Source: Blastococcus sp. PRF04-17 (GTDB taxonomy: Bacteria > Actinomycetota > Actinomycetes > Mycobacteriales > Geodermatophilaceae). Taken from it: DNA of 64,000 bases. Below the pieces are notes generated by a model that was not told the DNA's origin, searched no databases, and saw nothing but the letters and a program-made list of their open reading frames with translations. Below, piece after piece: positions 1 to 11,600 of this stretch. A program made the position numbers and the translations under genes. Each line of letters starts with the position of its first letter. Within the stretch, counting starts at the first letter, position 1. The stretch lies in contig NZ_CP095412.1 of the NCBI RefSeq assembly GCF_023016265.1, positions 1 through 64,000 of the forward strand, given 5' to 3'.

Positions 1-1260
1 GCTGACCCCTCGGTCCGCGACGAGGAGATCACCGCGTTCTTCGCTGCCGATCCGGCGACGATCGCCTGGCCGTATCCGATGTACCAGCGGTGGCGGCAGG
101 GGTCGGGTGTGGTGCGCTGGCACGGTGGGCCGGCGACGCTGATCACCCGGTATGCCGACGTCAAGGACGTGATGGCCGGGAAGTACCCGATCCGGCAGAA
201 CGCCTACCGGTTCGGTGAGCTGGCCGAGGGCACGATCAGCCGGCTGCCGGTCGAGCAGCACGAGGTGTTCTTCAAGGTGCTGGACTTCGAGAGCCACTTC
301 CTGTCCCGCAAGGAGGGTCAGGAGCACCAGCGGCTGCGGCGGATCGCGGCGCGGGCGTTCACCGCCCGGCGGATGGAGTTGCTGCGGGAGTCGGTGCAGG
401 CCCATGTCGATGACCTGATCGCCGAGATGCAGGGCGAGGCGCAGCCGGACATCAAGCGGGACCTGGCCAACAAGCTGCCGGTGCGGGTGATCGTGGACCT
501 GATCGGGGTGCCGCAGTCCGACCGCGAGCTGATCTGGGAGTGGTCGGAGGCGGTGGGGCGGCTGTTCTCCCTGGACGAGAAGTCGCTGCGGGAGGCCGAC
601 GAGGCCATCGACGCGTTCCGGGACTACGTCGGGCACACGGTGGAGAAGGTGCGGCGCACCGGGGAGGGCCCGGAGCTGGCCAAGGCGATGCTCGACTCCC
701 GGGAGGAGGAGGTGATGACCGAGGACGAGCTGGTGGCGATGTACCTGCTCATCCTCTTCGGCGGCAGCGAGACCACCACCAACCTGCTGGGCAACGGCTT
801 CCTCGCCCTGCAGACCCACCGCGACCAGTGGGACCTGCTGCGCGAGCACCCCGAGCTGGTGGCCGGGGCGATGGACGAGCTGATGCGGTATGACTCCCCG
901 CACCACTACCTGCCCCGGGTGGTGGCCGAGGACTTCGAGCTGCACGGCACCCGGTTCACCGCCGGGCAGACCGCGATCATCGTGATGGGCGCGGCCAACC
1001 GCGACGAGGCCAAGTTCGACGACCCCGACCGGCTCGACGTCACCCGGGCCAACAAGCGCGAGCACCTGTCGCTGGCCTTCGGGGCGCACCACTGCCTGGG
1101 TGCGGCACTGGCCCGCCTGGAGGGCGACGTCGTGTTCTCCACCCTGCTGCGCCGCTTCCCCGACGCCCGCCTCCTCGACGACCAGCCCGCCTACGCCGGC
1201 AGCGCCATGCTGCGGGCCATCCAGTCCCTGCCCACCGACCTGGGCACCCCCGCCCGATGA
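1..1260 (+). CDS. Cytochrome P450, 5' end cut by window edge
   Basis: Heme-thiolate monooxygenase that would hydroxylate a hydrophobic substrate in the cytosol using electrons from a ferredoxin. The frame is open from base 1, so the true start lies outside the window; 419 residues are visible. The I-helix oxygen-binding segment FGGSETTT is at about residue 252, the ExxR motif ELMR at about 293, and the heme loop FGAHHCLG with the ligand Cys at about 365. The loop keeps Gly at C-4 and His at C-2, but the usual Phe at C-7 is Leu. The stop overlaps the ligase start as ATGA, so it heads a translationally coupled chain. Family is certain; the substrate is not known. No ferredoxin gene is visible nearby. 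Confidence 0.93.
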   Translation, partial: ADPSVRDEEITAFFAADPATIAWPYPMYQRWRQGSGVVRWHGGPATLITRYADVKDVMAGKYPIRQNAYRFGELAEGTISRLPVEQHEVFFKVLDFESHFLSRKEGQEHQRLRRIAARAFTARRMELLRESVQAHVDDLIAEMQGEAQPDIKRDLANKLPVRVIVDLIGVPQSDRELIWEWSEAVGRLFSLDEKSLREADEAIDAFRDYVGHTVEKVRRTGEGPELAKAMLDSREEEVMTEDELVAMYLLILFGGSETTTNLLGNGFLALQTHRDQWDLLREHPELVAGAMDELMRYDSPHHYLPRVVAEDFELHGTRFTAGQTAIIVMGAANRDEAKFDDPDRLDVTRANKREHLSLAFGAHHCLGAALARLEGDVVFSTLLRRFPDARLLDDQPAYAGSAMLRAIQSLPTDLGTPAR

Positions 1261-2768
1261 ACCCGTACCTGCTCGCCGACCAGCCGGCGGTGCCCGCCGG
1301 GCACCGGGACCGTGCCGCGTTCGTGCACCGCGACCGCGCGATCACGTTCGCCGAACTGGACGACGCGGCGACGCGGTTCGCGGCAGCGGCGCACGCGGCC
1401 GGTCTGCGGCCGGGGGACCGCGTGCTGCTGCTGGCCCCGAACGCGCTGGAGACGTTCGTGGTGCTGGTCGGCTGCGCCCGCGCCGGACTGGTCACGGTGC
1501 CGGTCAACTGGCGGCTCTCGCCCGGCGAGCTCGCCGCCGTCGCCGCGGACGCCGGTGCCCGGCTGGTCGTCGTCGACCGGTCGCTCGCGCACCTGCTGTG
1601 GGCGGTCGTGGACAGCGGGGTGCCGCTGCTGACCCTCGGCGAGCAGTTCGACCAGTGGCTGGCCGACGCCCCGGCACGGCGCGCGGTGGTCGAGCACCGC
1701 CCGGACGACGTCGTCCTGCAGGTCTACACCTCGGGCACCAGCGGGCGGCCCAAGGGCGTGCTGCTGACCAACCGCAACCTGGCCACGAAGGTGCCCGGCG
1801 TGACCCCGCGCTGGGGACTGGCATCCGACAGCGTCAGCCTGCTGGCCACCCCGCTGTTCCACGTCGGCGCGCTCAGCTGGGGCCTGGCCGGGTTGCACGC
1901 CGGCGCGACGACGATCCTCGCCGGCGACGCGTCCCCCGCCACGCTGCTCGCGCACCTCACCGACGATGCGGTGTCCCACACCTTCCTGGTGCCGGCGATG
2001 ATCGCCCGCCTCTGCGAGGAGGCGCCCGAGGGCTCGTCGTTCCCGGCGCTGCGCACCGTCCTCTACGGGGCCTCGCCGATCAGCGCGCAGGTGCAGGGGG
2101 AGGCGCTGCGGCTGTTCGGCCCGGTGCTGCACCAGGTGTACGGCCTGTCGGAGACCACGGGGTCGCTGACCGAGATGGTGCCGGGGCCCGACCTGCCGGC
2201 CGATTCCCCGCTGTACCGGTCGGCGGGGCAGGCCTATCCGTGGATCGAGCTGGAGATCCGCGACCCGGGTACGGGGGAGCGGCTGCCGGCGAACGCCTTC
2301 GGCGAGGTGTGGACCCGCTCGGCGCAGAACTCGCCCGGCTACTTCGGACTGCCCGAGGAGACCGCGGAGCTGCTCACGCCCGACGGCTGGCTGCGCACCG
2401 GTGACGGCGGCCACCTGGACGACGAGGGCTACCTGTTCCTCACCGACCGGGTGAAGGACCTGATCATCAGCGGCGGCGAGAACGTCTACCCGGCCGAGGT
2501 GGAGACGGTGCTGCGGGAGCACGCCGCCGTCGCCGACGTCGCGGTGTTCGGCGTGCCCGACGACCGGTGGGGCGAGGTCGTCTCCGCCGCGGTCGTCGCC
2601 CGCACCGAGGTGACCGCCGACGAGCTGATCGCCTTCACCGACGGACGGCTGGCCGGGTACAAGCGGCCGCGCACCGTCCGCATCGTCGACGACCTGCCGC
2701 GCAACGCCGCGGGCAAGGTGCTGCGCCGGGTCCTGCGGGACGGCGCGCTGGAAGGGAGCACGGCATGA
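1257..2768 (+). CDS. Acyl-CoA synthetase (AMP-forming ligase)
   Basis: Activates a carboxylic acid to its CoA thioester through an acyl-adenylate. At 503 residues it has the full two-domain ANL architecture. The phosphate-binding loop YTSGTSGRPKG lies at about residue 157, YGLSETTGS at about 295, the hinge region TGDGGHLDDEG at about 381, and the C-terminal catalytic lysine in GKVLRR at about 486. The start overlaps the P450 stop and its own stop overlaps the next start, both as ATGA. In this setting it probably activates the acid degraded by the downstream genes. A fatty-acid-type substrate is possible, but chain or ring type cannot be read from sequence. Confidence 0.93.
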   Translation: MNPYLLADQPAVPAGHRDRAAFVHRDRAITFAELDDAATRFAAAAHAAGLRPGDRVLLLAPNALETFVVLVGCARAGLVTVPVNWRLSPGELAAVAADAGARLVVVDRSLAHLLWAVVDSGVPLLTLGEQFDQWLADAPARRAVVEHRPDDVVLQVYTSGTSGRPKGVLLTNRNLATKVPGVTPRWGLASDSVSLLATPLFHVGALSWGLAGLHAGATTILAGDASPATLLAHLTDDAVSHTFLVPAMIARLCEEAPEGSSFPALRTVLYGASPISAQVQGEALRLFGPVLHQVYGLSETTGSLTEMVPGPDLPADSPLYRSAGQAYPWIELEIRDPGTGERLPANAFGEVWTRSAQNSPGYFGLPEETAELLTPDGWLRTGDGGHLDDEGYLFLTDRVKDLIISGGENVYPAEVETVLREHAAVADVAVFGVPDDRWGEVVSAAVVARTEVTADELIAFTDGRLAGYKRPRTVRIVDDLPRNAAGKVLRRVLRDGALEGSTA

Positions 2769-4192
2769 CCGAGCAGGGCATGACCGAGCCGGTCCGCGTC
2801 CTCGGCTTCGTCAACCACATCGCGCCGGCGGCCGACATCGAGGACGAGATCGCGCAGGCCCTGGAGTGGGGCGTCGACGTGATCGTGGCCCAGGGCACCG
2901 GCAGCGACTGGGGCCCGTACTGGCTGGGCTCGGGCGACCAGGTGTCGGCCAACCAGGCGGCCAACGTCGAGCCCTACGTGCGCGCCGCGCTCGGGCACGG
3001 CATCCCGTTCGTCTTCTCGTTCGGCATCGCCGGCGGCAACGTGCACCTGGAGACGTGCCTGCGCGCCTTCGACGAGCTGTGCGCGCGCAACGGATGGACC
3101 CCGACGGTGGGCGTCGTCCGCTCCGAGATCGGCAAGGACTACCTCGCGGCCGCCGTCGCCGACGGGCCGCCGGTCGTCCCCGCGTCCGACGGTGCCGGGC
3201 ACGCCGACCTCACCCTCGACGACGTCGCCGACGCCGCGCGGATCGTCGCGCTGATCGGCCCCGAGCCGGTCATGGACCTGCTCGCCCGCGGGGTGGACGG
3301 CGTGGTGACCGGGCGGGCCCTGGACATCGGCCTGTTCATGGCCCTGCCGATGCTCAGGGGCATCCCGACCGCGGTGGCCGCGCACGCCGGCAAGCTGCTG
3401 GAGTGCGGCGGGCTCGGCCTGTCACCGGGCGACTCCGGCCGCGCGATCTGGGCGTCGGTCGACGCGACCGGGTTCGAGGTCCGTTCCCCGTCGGCGCACG
3501 CGCAGGCGACGGTCCGCTCGCTGGTCTCGCACACGTTCTACGAGCGCTCGCACCCGACGCTGGAGGAGAACCCCGGCGGCACGCTGGACCTCGGGCAGGC
3601 CACCTACACCGAGACCGAGCTGGGTGTGCGGTGCGAGGGCGCGGTCTGGCACGAGGCCCCGTACACGGTGCTCATGGAGGGCGCCCGCCGGGAGGGCTTC
3701 CGCGCCGTGTCGCTGCTCGGCGTCCGCGAGCCGGCGCTGCTCGCCCAGGCGCGCACCTGGGCCGACGCCGCCGAGGCGCAGGTGGCCGCCGCCCCACGGT
3801 TCGCCACGGCGTTCGCCGAGGGACGGCTGAAGGTGGCCACCCGGATCTTCGGCCTGGACGCCGTCCTCGGTGCCCTGGAGCCGAACACGACCGTGACCGG
3901 TCACGAGGCGGGCGTGCTGGTCGACGTCGTCGCCGACACCGAGGAGCTGGCCAAGGAGGCCGCGTACTACGCCTTCATCCGCCTGTTCATCGGGCCCTAC
4001 CCGGGCCGGAAGACGACGGCGGGCAACGCGGCGGCGCCGATCATGCCGGTCGTCGTCCCGGTGTCGGAGGTCTTCACGTTCTCGATCTACCACCTGCTGC
4101 CGCTGGCCGACCCGCTCGAGCCGTTCGAGCTGTCGGTCGAGACCTTTCCCCGTTCCGCCGACCGGGAGGTCCGGGCCGATGCGCTTGTATGA
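2765..4192 (+). CDS. AtuA-like protein (DUF1446, acyclic terpene utilization)
   Basis: The 475-residue protein matches the AtuA/DUF1446 family by its N-terminal pattern (GFVNHIAPAADIEDEI, VVAQGTGSDWGPYWLGS-like stretch) and overall length. AtuA was named from the citronellol/geraniol utilization cluster of Pseudomonas; its exact reaction is not settled. The ATG overlaps the ligase stop by four bases, which fixes the start. It is followed by a DUF4387 protein with a 14-base overlap, and that pairing is characteristic of the family. The neighbouring ligase and oxidoreductases suggest work on a branched CoA ester, which is inference. Confidence 0.88.
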   Translation: MTEQGMTEPVRVLGFVNHIAPAADIEDEIAQALEWGVDVIVAQGTGSDWGPYWLGSGDQVSANQAANVEPYVRAALGHGIPFVFSFGIAGGNVHLETCLRAFDELCARNGWTPTVGVVRSEIGKDYLAAAVADGPPVVPASDGAGHADLTLDDVADAARIVALIGPEPVMDLLARGVDGVVTGRALDIGLFMALPMLRGIPTAVAAHAGKLLECGGLGLSPGDSGRAIWASVDATGFEVRSPSAHAQATVRSLVSHTFYERSHPTLEENPGGTLDLGQATYTETELGVRCEGAVWHEAPYTVLMEGARREGFRAVSLLGVREPALLAQARTWADAAEAQVAAAPRFATAFAEGRLKVATRIFGLDAVLGALEPNTTVTGHEAGVLVDVVADTEELAKEAAYYAFIRLFIGPYPGRKTTAGNAAAPIMPVVVPVSEVFTFSIYHLLPLADPLEPFELSVETFPRSADREVRADALV

Positions 4193-4487
4193 CGCCGCCG
4201 CGATCGTCCGCAGCAAGAACGCCGGGCCGTTCGCCGTCACCATCGACCTGTTCTTCCCCGACGAGGAGCACTACCGGCTGGCCCGGTCGTCGGCGCTGCT
4301 GACCCCCGCCGGGGTGGCCGCGGCCTACGGCGTCGACGAGGCCACGGTCAAGGGCGTCTGGTGGGACGACCGCATCCTCGCGGCGAAGGTCTCGCTGCAA
4401 CGGTGGTCCTCGAGCAGCGACCCGTTCTGCTCGGACCTGTTCGGCGCGCACCTGCACACCCCGCTGGCCGCCGCAGAGCTGGCCTGA
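4179..4487 (+). CDS. DUF4387 domain protein, AtuA partner
   Basis: A 102-residue protein recognised as DUF4387 from its opening (LYDAAAIVRSKNAGPF) and the central LFFPDEEHYRLAR segment. DUF4387 usually follows a DUF1446/AtuA gene and is sometimes fused to it, so the two products probably act together. Here the reading frames overlap by 14 bases. No signal peptide or membrane segment is visible, so it should be cytosolic. No catalytic residues can be assigned. The call rests on family resemblance and gene order. Confidence 0.85.
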   Translation: MRLYDAAAIVRSKNAGPFAVTIDLFFPDEEHYRLARSSALLTPAGVAAAYGVDEATVKGVWWDDRILAAKVSLQRWSSSSDPFCSDLFGAHLHTPLAAAELA

Positions 4488-4501
4488 GGGCCGGGAGAGT
4501 C

Positions 4502-5505
4502 ATGAAGTTCGGCATCCTGCTCACGTCGGTGTACGACGCCAGTGTCGACGCCCGGGTGCAGCGCCGGCAGCACGAGGAGCTGGTGCGCACGGCCGAGGAG
4601 CTCGGCTTCGACCTGATGGTGTGCGGGCAGCACTTCCTGGGCTCGGAGCTGCGCTACTTCCAGCCGGTGCCGTGGCTGACCCACATGGCCCAGGTGGCGC
4701 CGTCGATGCAGGTCGCGACCGGGATCATCCTGCTGTCGATGGTCAACCCGGTCGACATCGCCGAGCAGATGGCCACCCTCGACGTGCTCACCGACGGCCG
4801 GGCGACCTTCGGGGTGGGGCTGGGCTACAGCGGGCACGAGTTCGACGCGTTCGGGGTGGAGCCGGGCACCCGGGTGGCCCGGTTCGAGGAGTCCCTGGAG
4901 CTGGTCAAGGCGCTGTGGAGCGGGGAGAAGGTGGACTTCGCCGGCCGGTTCCACAGCGTGCACGGCGCGCAGCCCTCGGTGCGCCCGCTGCAGGAAGGCG
5001 GGCTGCCGGTGTGGATCGGCGGGCAGGCCGCCGGCGCGGTGAAGCGGGCCGCACGCATGGGCGATGCCTGGTACGCCCCGCCCTTCCCCTCCCACGCCGA
5101 GCTCGCCCAGCTGCGGAAGCTGTTCCTCGACACCCGCGACGAGCACGGCTGCCCACCGGCGGGGACTTCCCGCTGCGCCGCGAGCTGCTCATCGCCCCGA
5201 CCCGGGAGGCGGGCATGGAGGCGGCACTGGACCGCTACCGCGCCCGCTACGAGACGTACAAGAAGTGGGGCCTGTCGGGGGAGAACACCCCGGTCGGCGA
5301 CGGAGCGGAGCTGCGGGCGAACATCGAGGAGCAGTTCATCCTCGGGACCGCGCAGGACTGCGCCGCCGAGCTGGCCCGGCTGCGCGACGAGCTCGGCATG
5401 ACCCACTTCGTGTTCAAGCCCCACTGGCCCGGCCTGCCGCACCGCGAGGCCATGGCCCAGCTGGAGGAATTCGGCACCACCATCGTCCCGGAGTTGCGCA
5501 CATGA
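4502..5505 (+). pseudogene. LLM-class flavin-dependent oxidoreductase, frameshifted
   Basis: Luciferase-like F420 or FMN oxidoreductase of the bacterial luciferase fold. The N-terminal two thirds start at ATG 4502 with MKFGILLTSVYDAS and contain TGIILLSMVNPVDIAEQM and GLGYSGHEFDAFG, normal for the family. At the G run 5161-5164 the frame breaks, and the rest (GGDFPLRRELLIAPTREAG to the stop at 5505) continues one frame over. Adding one G restores an uninterrupted protein of about 334 residues. The restored stop overlaps the next gene as ATGA, as with its neighbours, so the gene is probably intact in the organism. Role: oxidation or reduction of a pathway intermediate; substrate unknown. Confidence 0.85.
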
Positions 5506-6346
5506 AGCTGGAAGCAGGACAGGTCACCGTCGTCACCGGCGGGGCGAGCGGGATCGGGCGGGCGATGGTCGACGCCTTCGCCGCCCGCGGGCTCGCCGTC
5601 GTGCTGGCCGACGTCGAGCAGGGCGCGCTGGACGCCGCCGTGGCGGAGGTCGCGGCCACCGGCGCGCGGGCGATGGGCGCGCGGATCGACGTCCGGCGGC
5701 CGGAGGAGCTCGAGGCGCTGGCGGCCACGGTGCAGGCCGAGTTCGGCCGGGTCGACGTCCTGTGCAACAACGCCGGCGTGGTGACCCCGCGGGCACCGGC
5801 CTGGCTCCAGTCGCACGCCGACTGGACGTGGCTGGTCGACGTGAACCTGCACGGGGTGGCCAACGGGATCCGGGCGTTCGTGCCGGCGATGGTGGCGGCC
5901 GGGCGCGGGCACATCGTCAACACGTCGTCCATGGCCGGGCTGACCACCATCCCCGGCGGCGGCAACGCCGCGTACTCGGCGACCAAGCACGCCGTGGTGG
6001 GCCTCTCGGAGACCCTGCGGCTCGACCTCTCCCTGGTGGCGCCCGACATCGGGGTCACCGTGCTGTGCCCCGGGCCGGTGGCCAGCCGGATCCACGACGC
6101 CGCCCGCAACCGTCCGGCCGACCTGGCCGCGCCGGAGCCCGCCGAGAGCCTCGCGCCCGGCGCCCAGTCCTGGATGACACTGACCCGGGTCTCCGCCGAG
6201 GAGGTCGGCGCCCAGGTCGTCACGGCCGTGGAGGAGGGGCTCGAGTACGTCGTCACCCATCCCGACGTCCTGCCCCTGGCGCGAGGCCGCGCCGAGCACC
6301 TGCTCGAAGAACTGTCCGACGCCGTCCCCGGAGGGACCGATCCCCG

Positions 6347-6350
<4 letters not shown>
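5502..6350 (+). CDS. SDR family NAD(P)-dependent oxidoreductase
   Basis: Classical short-chain dehydrogenase of 282 residues. The cofactor motif TGGASGIG is at about residue 12, NNAG at about 89, and the catalytic Ser and YSATK (Tyr-x3-Lys) follow near residues 145-165. The ATG overlaps the upstream stop by four bases and its stop overlaps korA the same way, so it belongs to the same transcript. Family knowledge: it reduces or oxidises an alcohol/ketone, often a hydroxyacyl-CoA step in such clusters. The tail beyond the Rossmann core is longer than in minimal SDRs. Specific substrate is not deducible. Confidence 0.92.
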
Positions 6351-9344
<2,994 letters not shown>

Positions 9345-9345
<1 letters not shown>

Positions 9346-10141
9346 TGCCGGGTCGCCTCGCCGACAGGGTCGCGTTGATCACCGGTGCGGGCTCCGGGCT
9401 CGGCCGGGCCTCGGCGCTGCGCTTCGCGCAGGAGGGCGCCCTGGTGGCGTGCGTCGACCTGGAGGAGTCCGTGGCCGCCGGCACTGCCGACGAGATCGTC
9501 GGCGCCGGCGGCCAGGCCATTGCCGTCGGCGCCGACGTGTCCGTGCCCGCGGACGCCGACCGGATGACCACGGCGACGATCGAGGCGTTCGGCCGGGTCG
9601 ACGTGGTCTTCGCCAACGCCGGGATCGCCGGGGCGGGTGACGCCATGGACCTCGAGGAGCAGGTCTGGGACCGCGTCATCGACGTCGACCTCAAGGGCGT
9701 CTGGCTCTCGTCGAAGTACGCGTTGCGGGACATGGTCGCCCGCGGCAGCGGCACCATCATCAACACCGCCAGCATCGGCGGCGTGGTCGGGGTCGGGGGC
9801 ATCTTCCCCTACGCCGCGGCGAAGGGCGGCGTCATCGCGATGACCAGGCAGCTCGTCGCCGACTTCGGCTCGAGGGGCATCCGCGCCAACGCGATCTGCC
9901 CCGGCACCGTCCCCACCCCCTGGTCACCGACACCTACGAGGCGCGGGTCAGGGCGCGGGGCTCCACGGAGGTCGCGGCCGACGCCCGCTCGGGCCTGGAC
10001 GCGATGGCGCAGAAGTACCCCGCCGGCCGGCTCGGCCGCGTGGAGGACGTCGCCGCGCTGGCGCTGTTCCTGGCCAGTGACGAGTCGGCCTGGATCACCG
10101 GGCAGGCGATCGCCGTCGACGGTGGCTACACCGCCGTCTGA
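9345..10141 (+). pseudogene. SDR family oxidoreductase, frameshifted
   Basis: Short-chain dehydrogenase starting at ATG 9345 (MPGRLADRVALITGAGSG), sharing one base with the korB stop. The Rossmann motif ITGAGSGLG, ANAG, and the catalytic YAAAK are in the first frame. At the C run 9916-9920 the frame breaks after CPGTVPTP. The remainder, with LGRVEDVAALALFLASDES and the terminal AVDGGYTAV, continues in another frame to 10141. Adding one C gives a standard protein of about 265 residues. Probably an assembly error. It is the last gene of the plus-strand chain and faces a minus-strand gene only nine bases away. Confidence 0.87.
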
Positions 10142-10150
10142 CCCGGCCGG

Positions 10151-10801
10151 TCAGACCACCTGGAAGGTGCGGGCGAGCACGCGCCCGACGACCAGCCCCA
10201 GACCGGCCATCGCCACGTCGGTCGCCACGCCCTGCTCCTCGTCGGTGAGCCAGGTCAGGGCCTGCCCGGGGTCGTCGAAGGCGCGGACGTCGACCGCATC
10301 GGCGACGTCGGTCTGGCGTCCGCCCCGTCCGGTACCCACCGACACGTACTGCTCGTGCCCGCCGGACCACGCGCTCCACGGCCCGTCGAGCGCGGCCGAG
10401 AACTCCTCGGCGGACAGCGCGGGGTGGCGCCGCAGCAGCGTCACCAGCACGACCGTCCCGCCCGGGATCCCCGAGGAGATCCGGGCGTCGCCCAGGAACA
10501 GGGAGAACCGCGACTTGTCGACCAGCACGGCCTCGTTGGGCATCACCTCGTCGCGGTAGACGTCGGACGAGAAGCCGGCGTCCATGGTCTCCAGCGAGTC
10601 GAACTGCAGGAGCGAGCAGGCGTCGAAGCCGGGATAGGGCAACGGGAGCCGCCCGTCGACCAGGACGGGGTGGAACTGGGTGTACCGCCGCAGCCCCGGG
10701 ATGCGCCCCGCCGCCACCGAGTGCGTCGTCCGCCAGTGCTCGACGAACGCCGGGGTGGTCAGCCCCGCGGCCCGGGGCGCCATGCCGAGCCGTGTGATCA
10801 C
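10151..10801 (-). CDS. EthD-domain protein
   Basis: A 216-residue protein with the EthD-type dimeric alpha/beta barrel signature: VITRLGMAPRAAGLTTPAF, then FVEHWRTTHSVAAGRIPGLRRY, a pattern found in EthD and DUF4865-like small enzymes acting on pathway intermediates. A second half with VTLLRRHPALSAEEF looks like an internal repeat of the same fold. The GTG start at 10801 overlaps the upstream SDR stop by four bases (GTGA), so it is the distal gene of the minus-strand operon. Members include decarboxylase- or isomerase-like enzymes. No specific activity can be claimed. Confidence 0.75.
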   Translation of the reverse strand: MITRLGMAPRAAGLTTPAFVEHWRTTHSVAAGRIPGLRRYTQFHPVLVDGRLPLPYPGFDACSLLQFDSLETMDAGFSSDVYRDEVMPNEAVLVDKSRFSLFLGDARISSGIPGGTVVLVTLLRRHPALSAEEFSAALDGPWSAWSGGHEQYVSVGTGRGGRQTDVADAVDVRAFDDPGQALTWLTDEEQGVATDVAMAGLGLVVGRVLARTFQVV

Positions 10802-11571
10802 TTGGCGGTGACGCCGCCGTCCACGGGGATCGTCACGCCGGTGACGTAGGACGACATGTCGCTGGCGAGGAACAGCACGACGTTGGCGATCTCCTCCGGC
10901 TGCGAGGGCCGGGCCATCGGGATCGTGGCGGCGAAGGCCTCCTTGCGCTTCTGGATCTCCACGGGGTCGTCGATGCGGAAGAAGCCCTTGAGCCCAGGCG
11001 TGTCGACCATGCCGGGGGCGACGGCGTTGACCCGGACCCCGTCGGTGGCCATGGCCAGCGCCATCGACCGGACCAGCGCGACGATGCCGCCCTTGGTGAA
11101 GGAGTACAGCGGGCTGAACGGCGACCCGATCAGCCCCGAGGTGGAGCTGGTGAAGATGACCGAGGCGCCGCCGTCGGCGCCGCCGGCCTTGAGCGCCTCG
11201 GTGAGGTAGCCGCTCAGGAAGAAGCTGGCCCGGGCGTTGATCTCGATGCTGGTGTCCCACTCCTCCTGCGTCAGCTGCTGCCCGGCGGCCCCGGGGATGC
11301 CGACGTTGTTGTAGAGGACGTGCAGCTTGCCGTGCTGCTCCTGCACCTTCCTGGCCAGCGCCTCGAGCGCGCCGAGGTCGCGCACGTTGACGATCTCGGC
11401 GACGGCCGAGCCGCCGGCGGCCTCGATGCCGGCGACGGTCTCCTTGGCGTTCTCCTCGTTCATGTCGACCACGATCACGTGGGCGCCCTCGCGGGCGAAG
11501 GCCTCGGCGGCCGCGCGGCCCATGCCGGACGCCCCGGCGGTGACGAGCGCGATCTTGTTCTCGAGCAGCAT
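10798..11571 (-). CDS. SDR family NAD(P)-dependent oxidoreductase
   Basis: Short-chain dehydrogenase of 257 residues. It carries TAGASGMG at the cofactor site near residue 11, YNNVG instead of the usual NNAG, and catalytic YSFTKGG (Tyr-x3-Lys). It ends in VTGVTIPVDGGVTAK, typical of the SDR C-terminus. ATG 11571 is preceded by a good AAGGAGA ribosome site, which fixes the start. It sits 29 bases after the large FMN/FAD oxidoreductase and overlaps the EthD gene, forming a three-gene minus-strand operon. Substrate is unknown. Confidence 0.92.
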   Translation of the reverse strand: MLLENKIALVTAGASGMGRAAAEAFAREGAHVIVVDMNEENAKETVAGIEAAGGSAVAEIVNVRDLGALEALARKVQEQHGKLHVLYNNVGIPGAAGQQLTQEEWDTSIEINARASFFLSGYLTEALKAGGADGGASVIFTSSTSGLIGSPFSPLYSFTKGGIVALVRSMALAMATDGVRVNAVAPGMVDTPGLKGFFRIDDPVEIQKRKEAFAATIPMARPSQPEEIANVVLFLASDMSSYVTGVTIPVDGGVTAK

Positions 11572-11600
11572 GCGGATCTCCTTGGTGTGGGGGTGGACCG

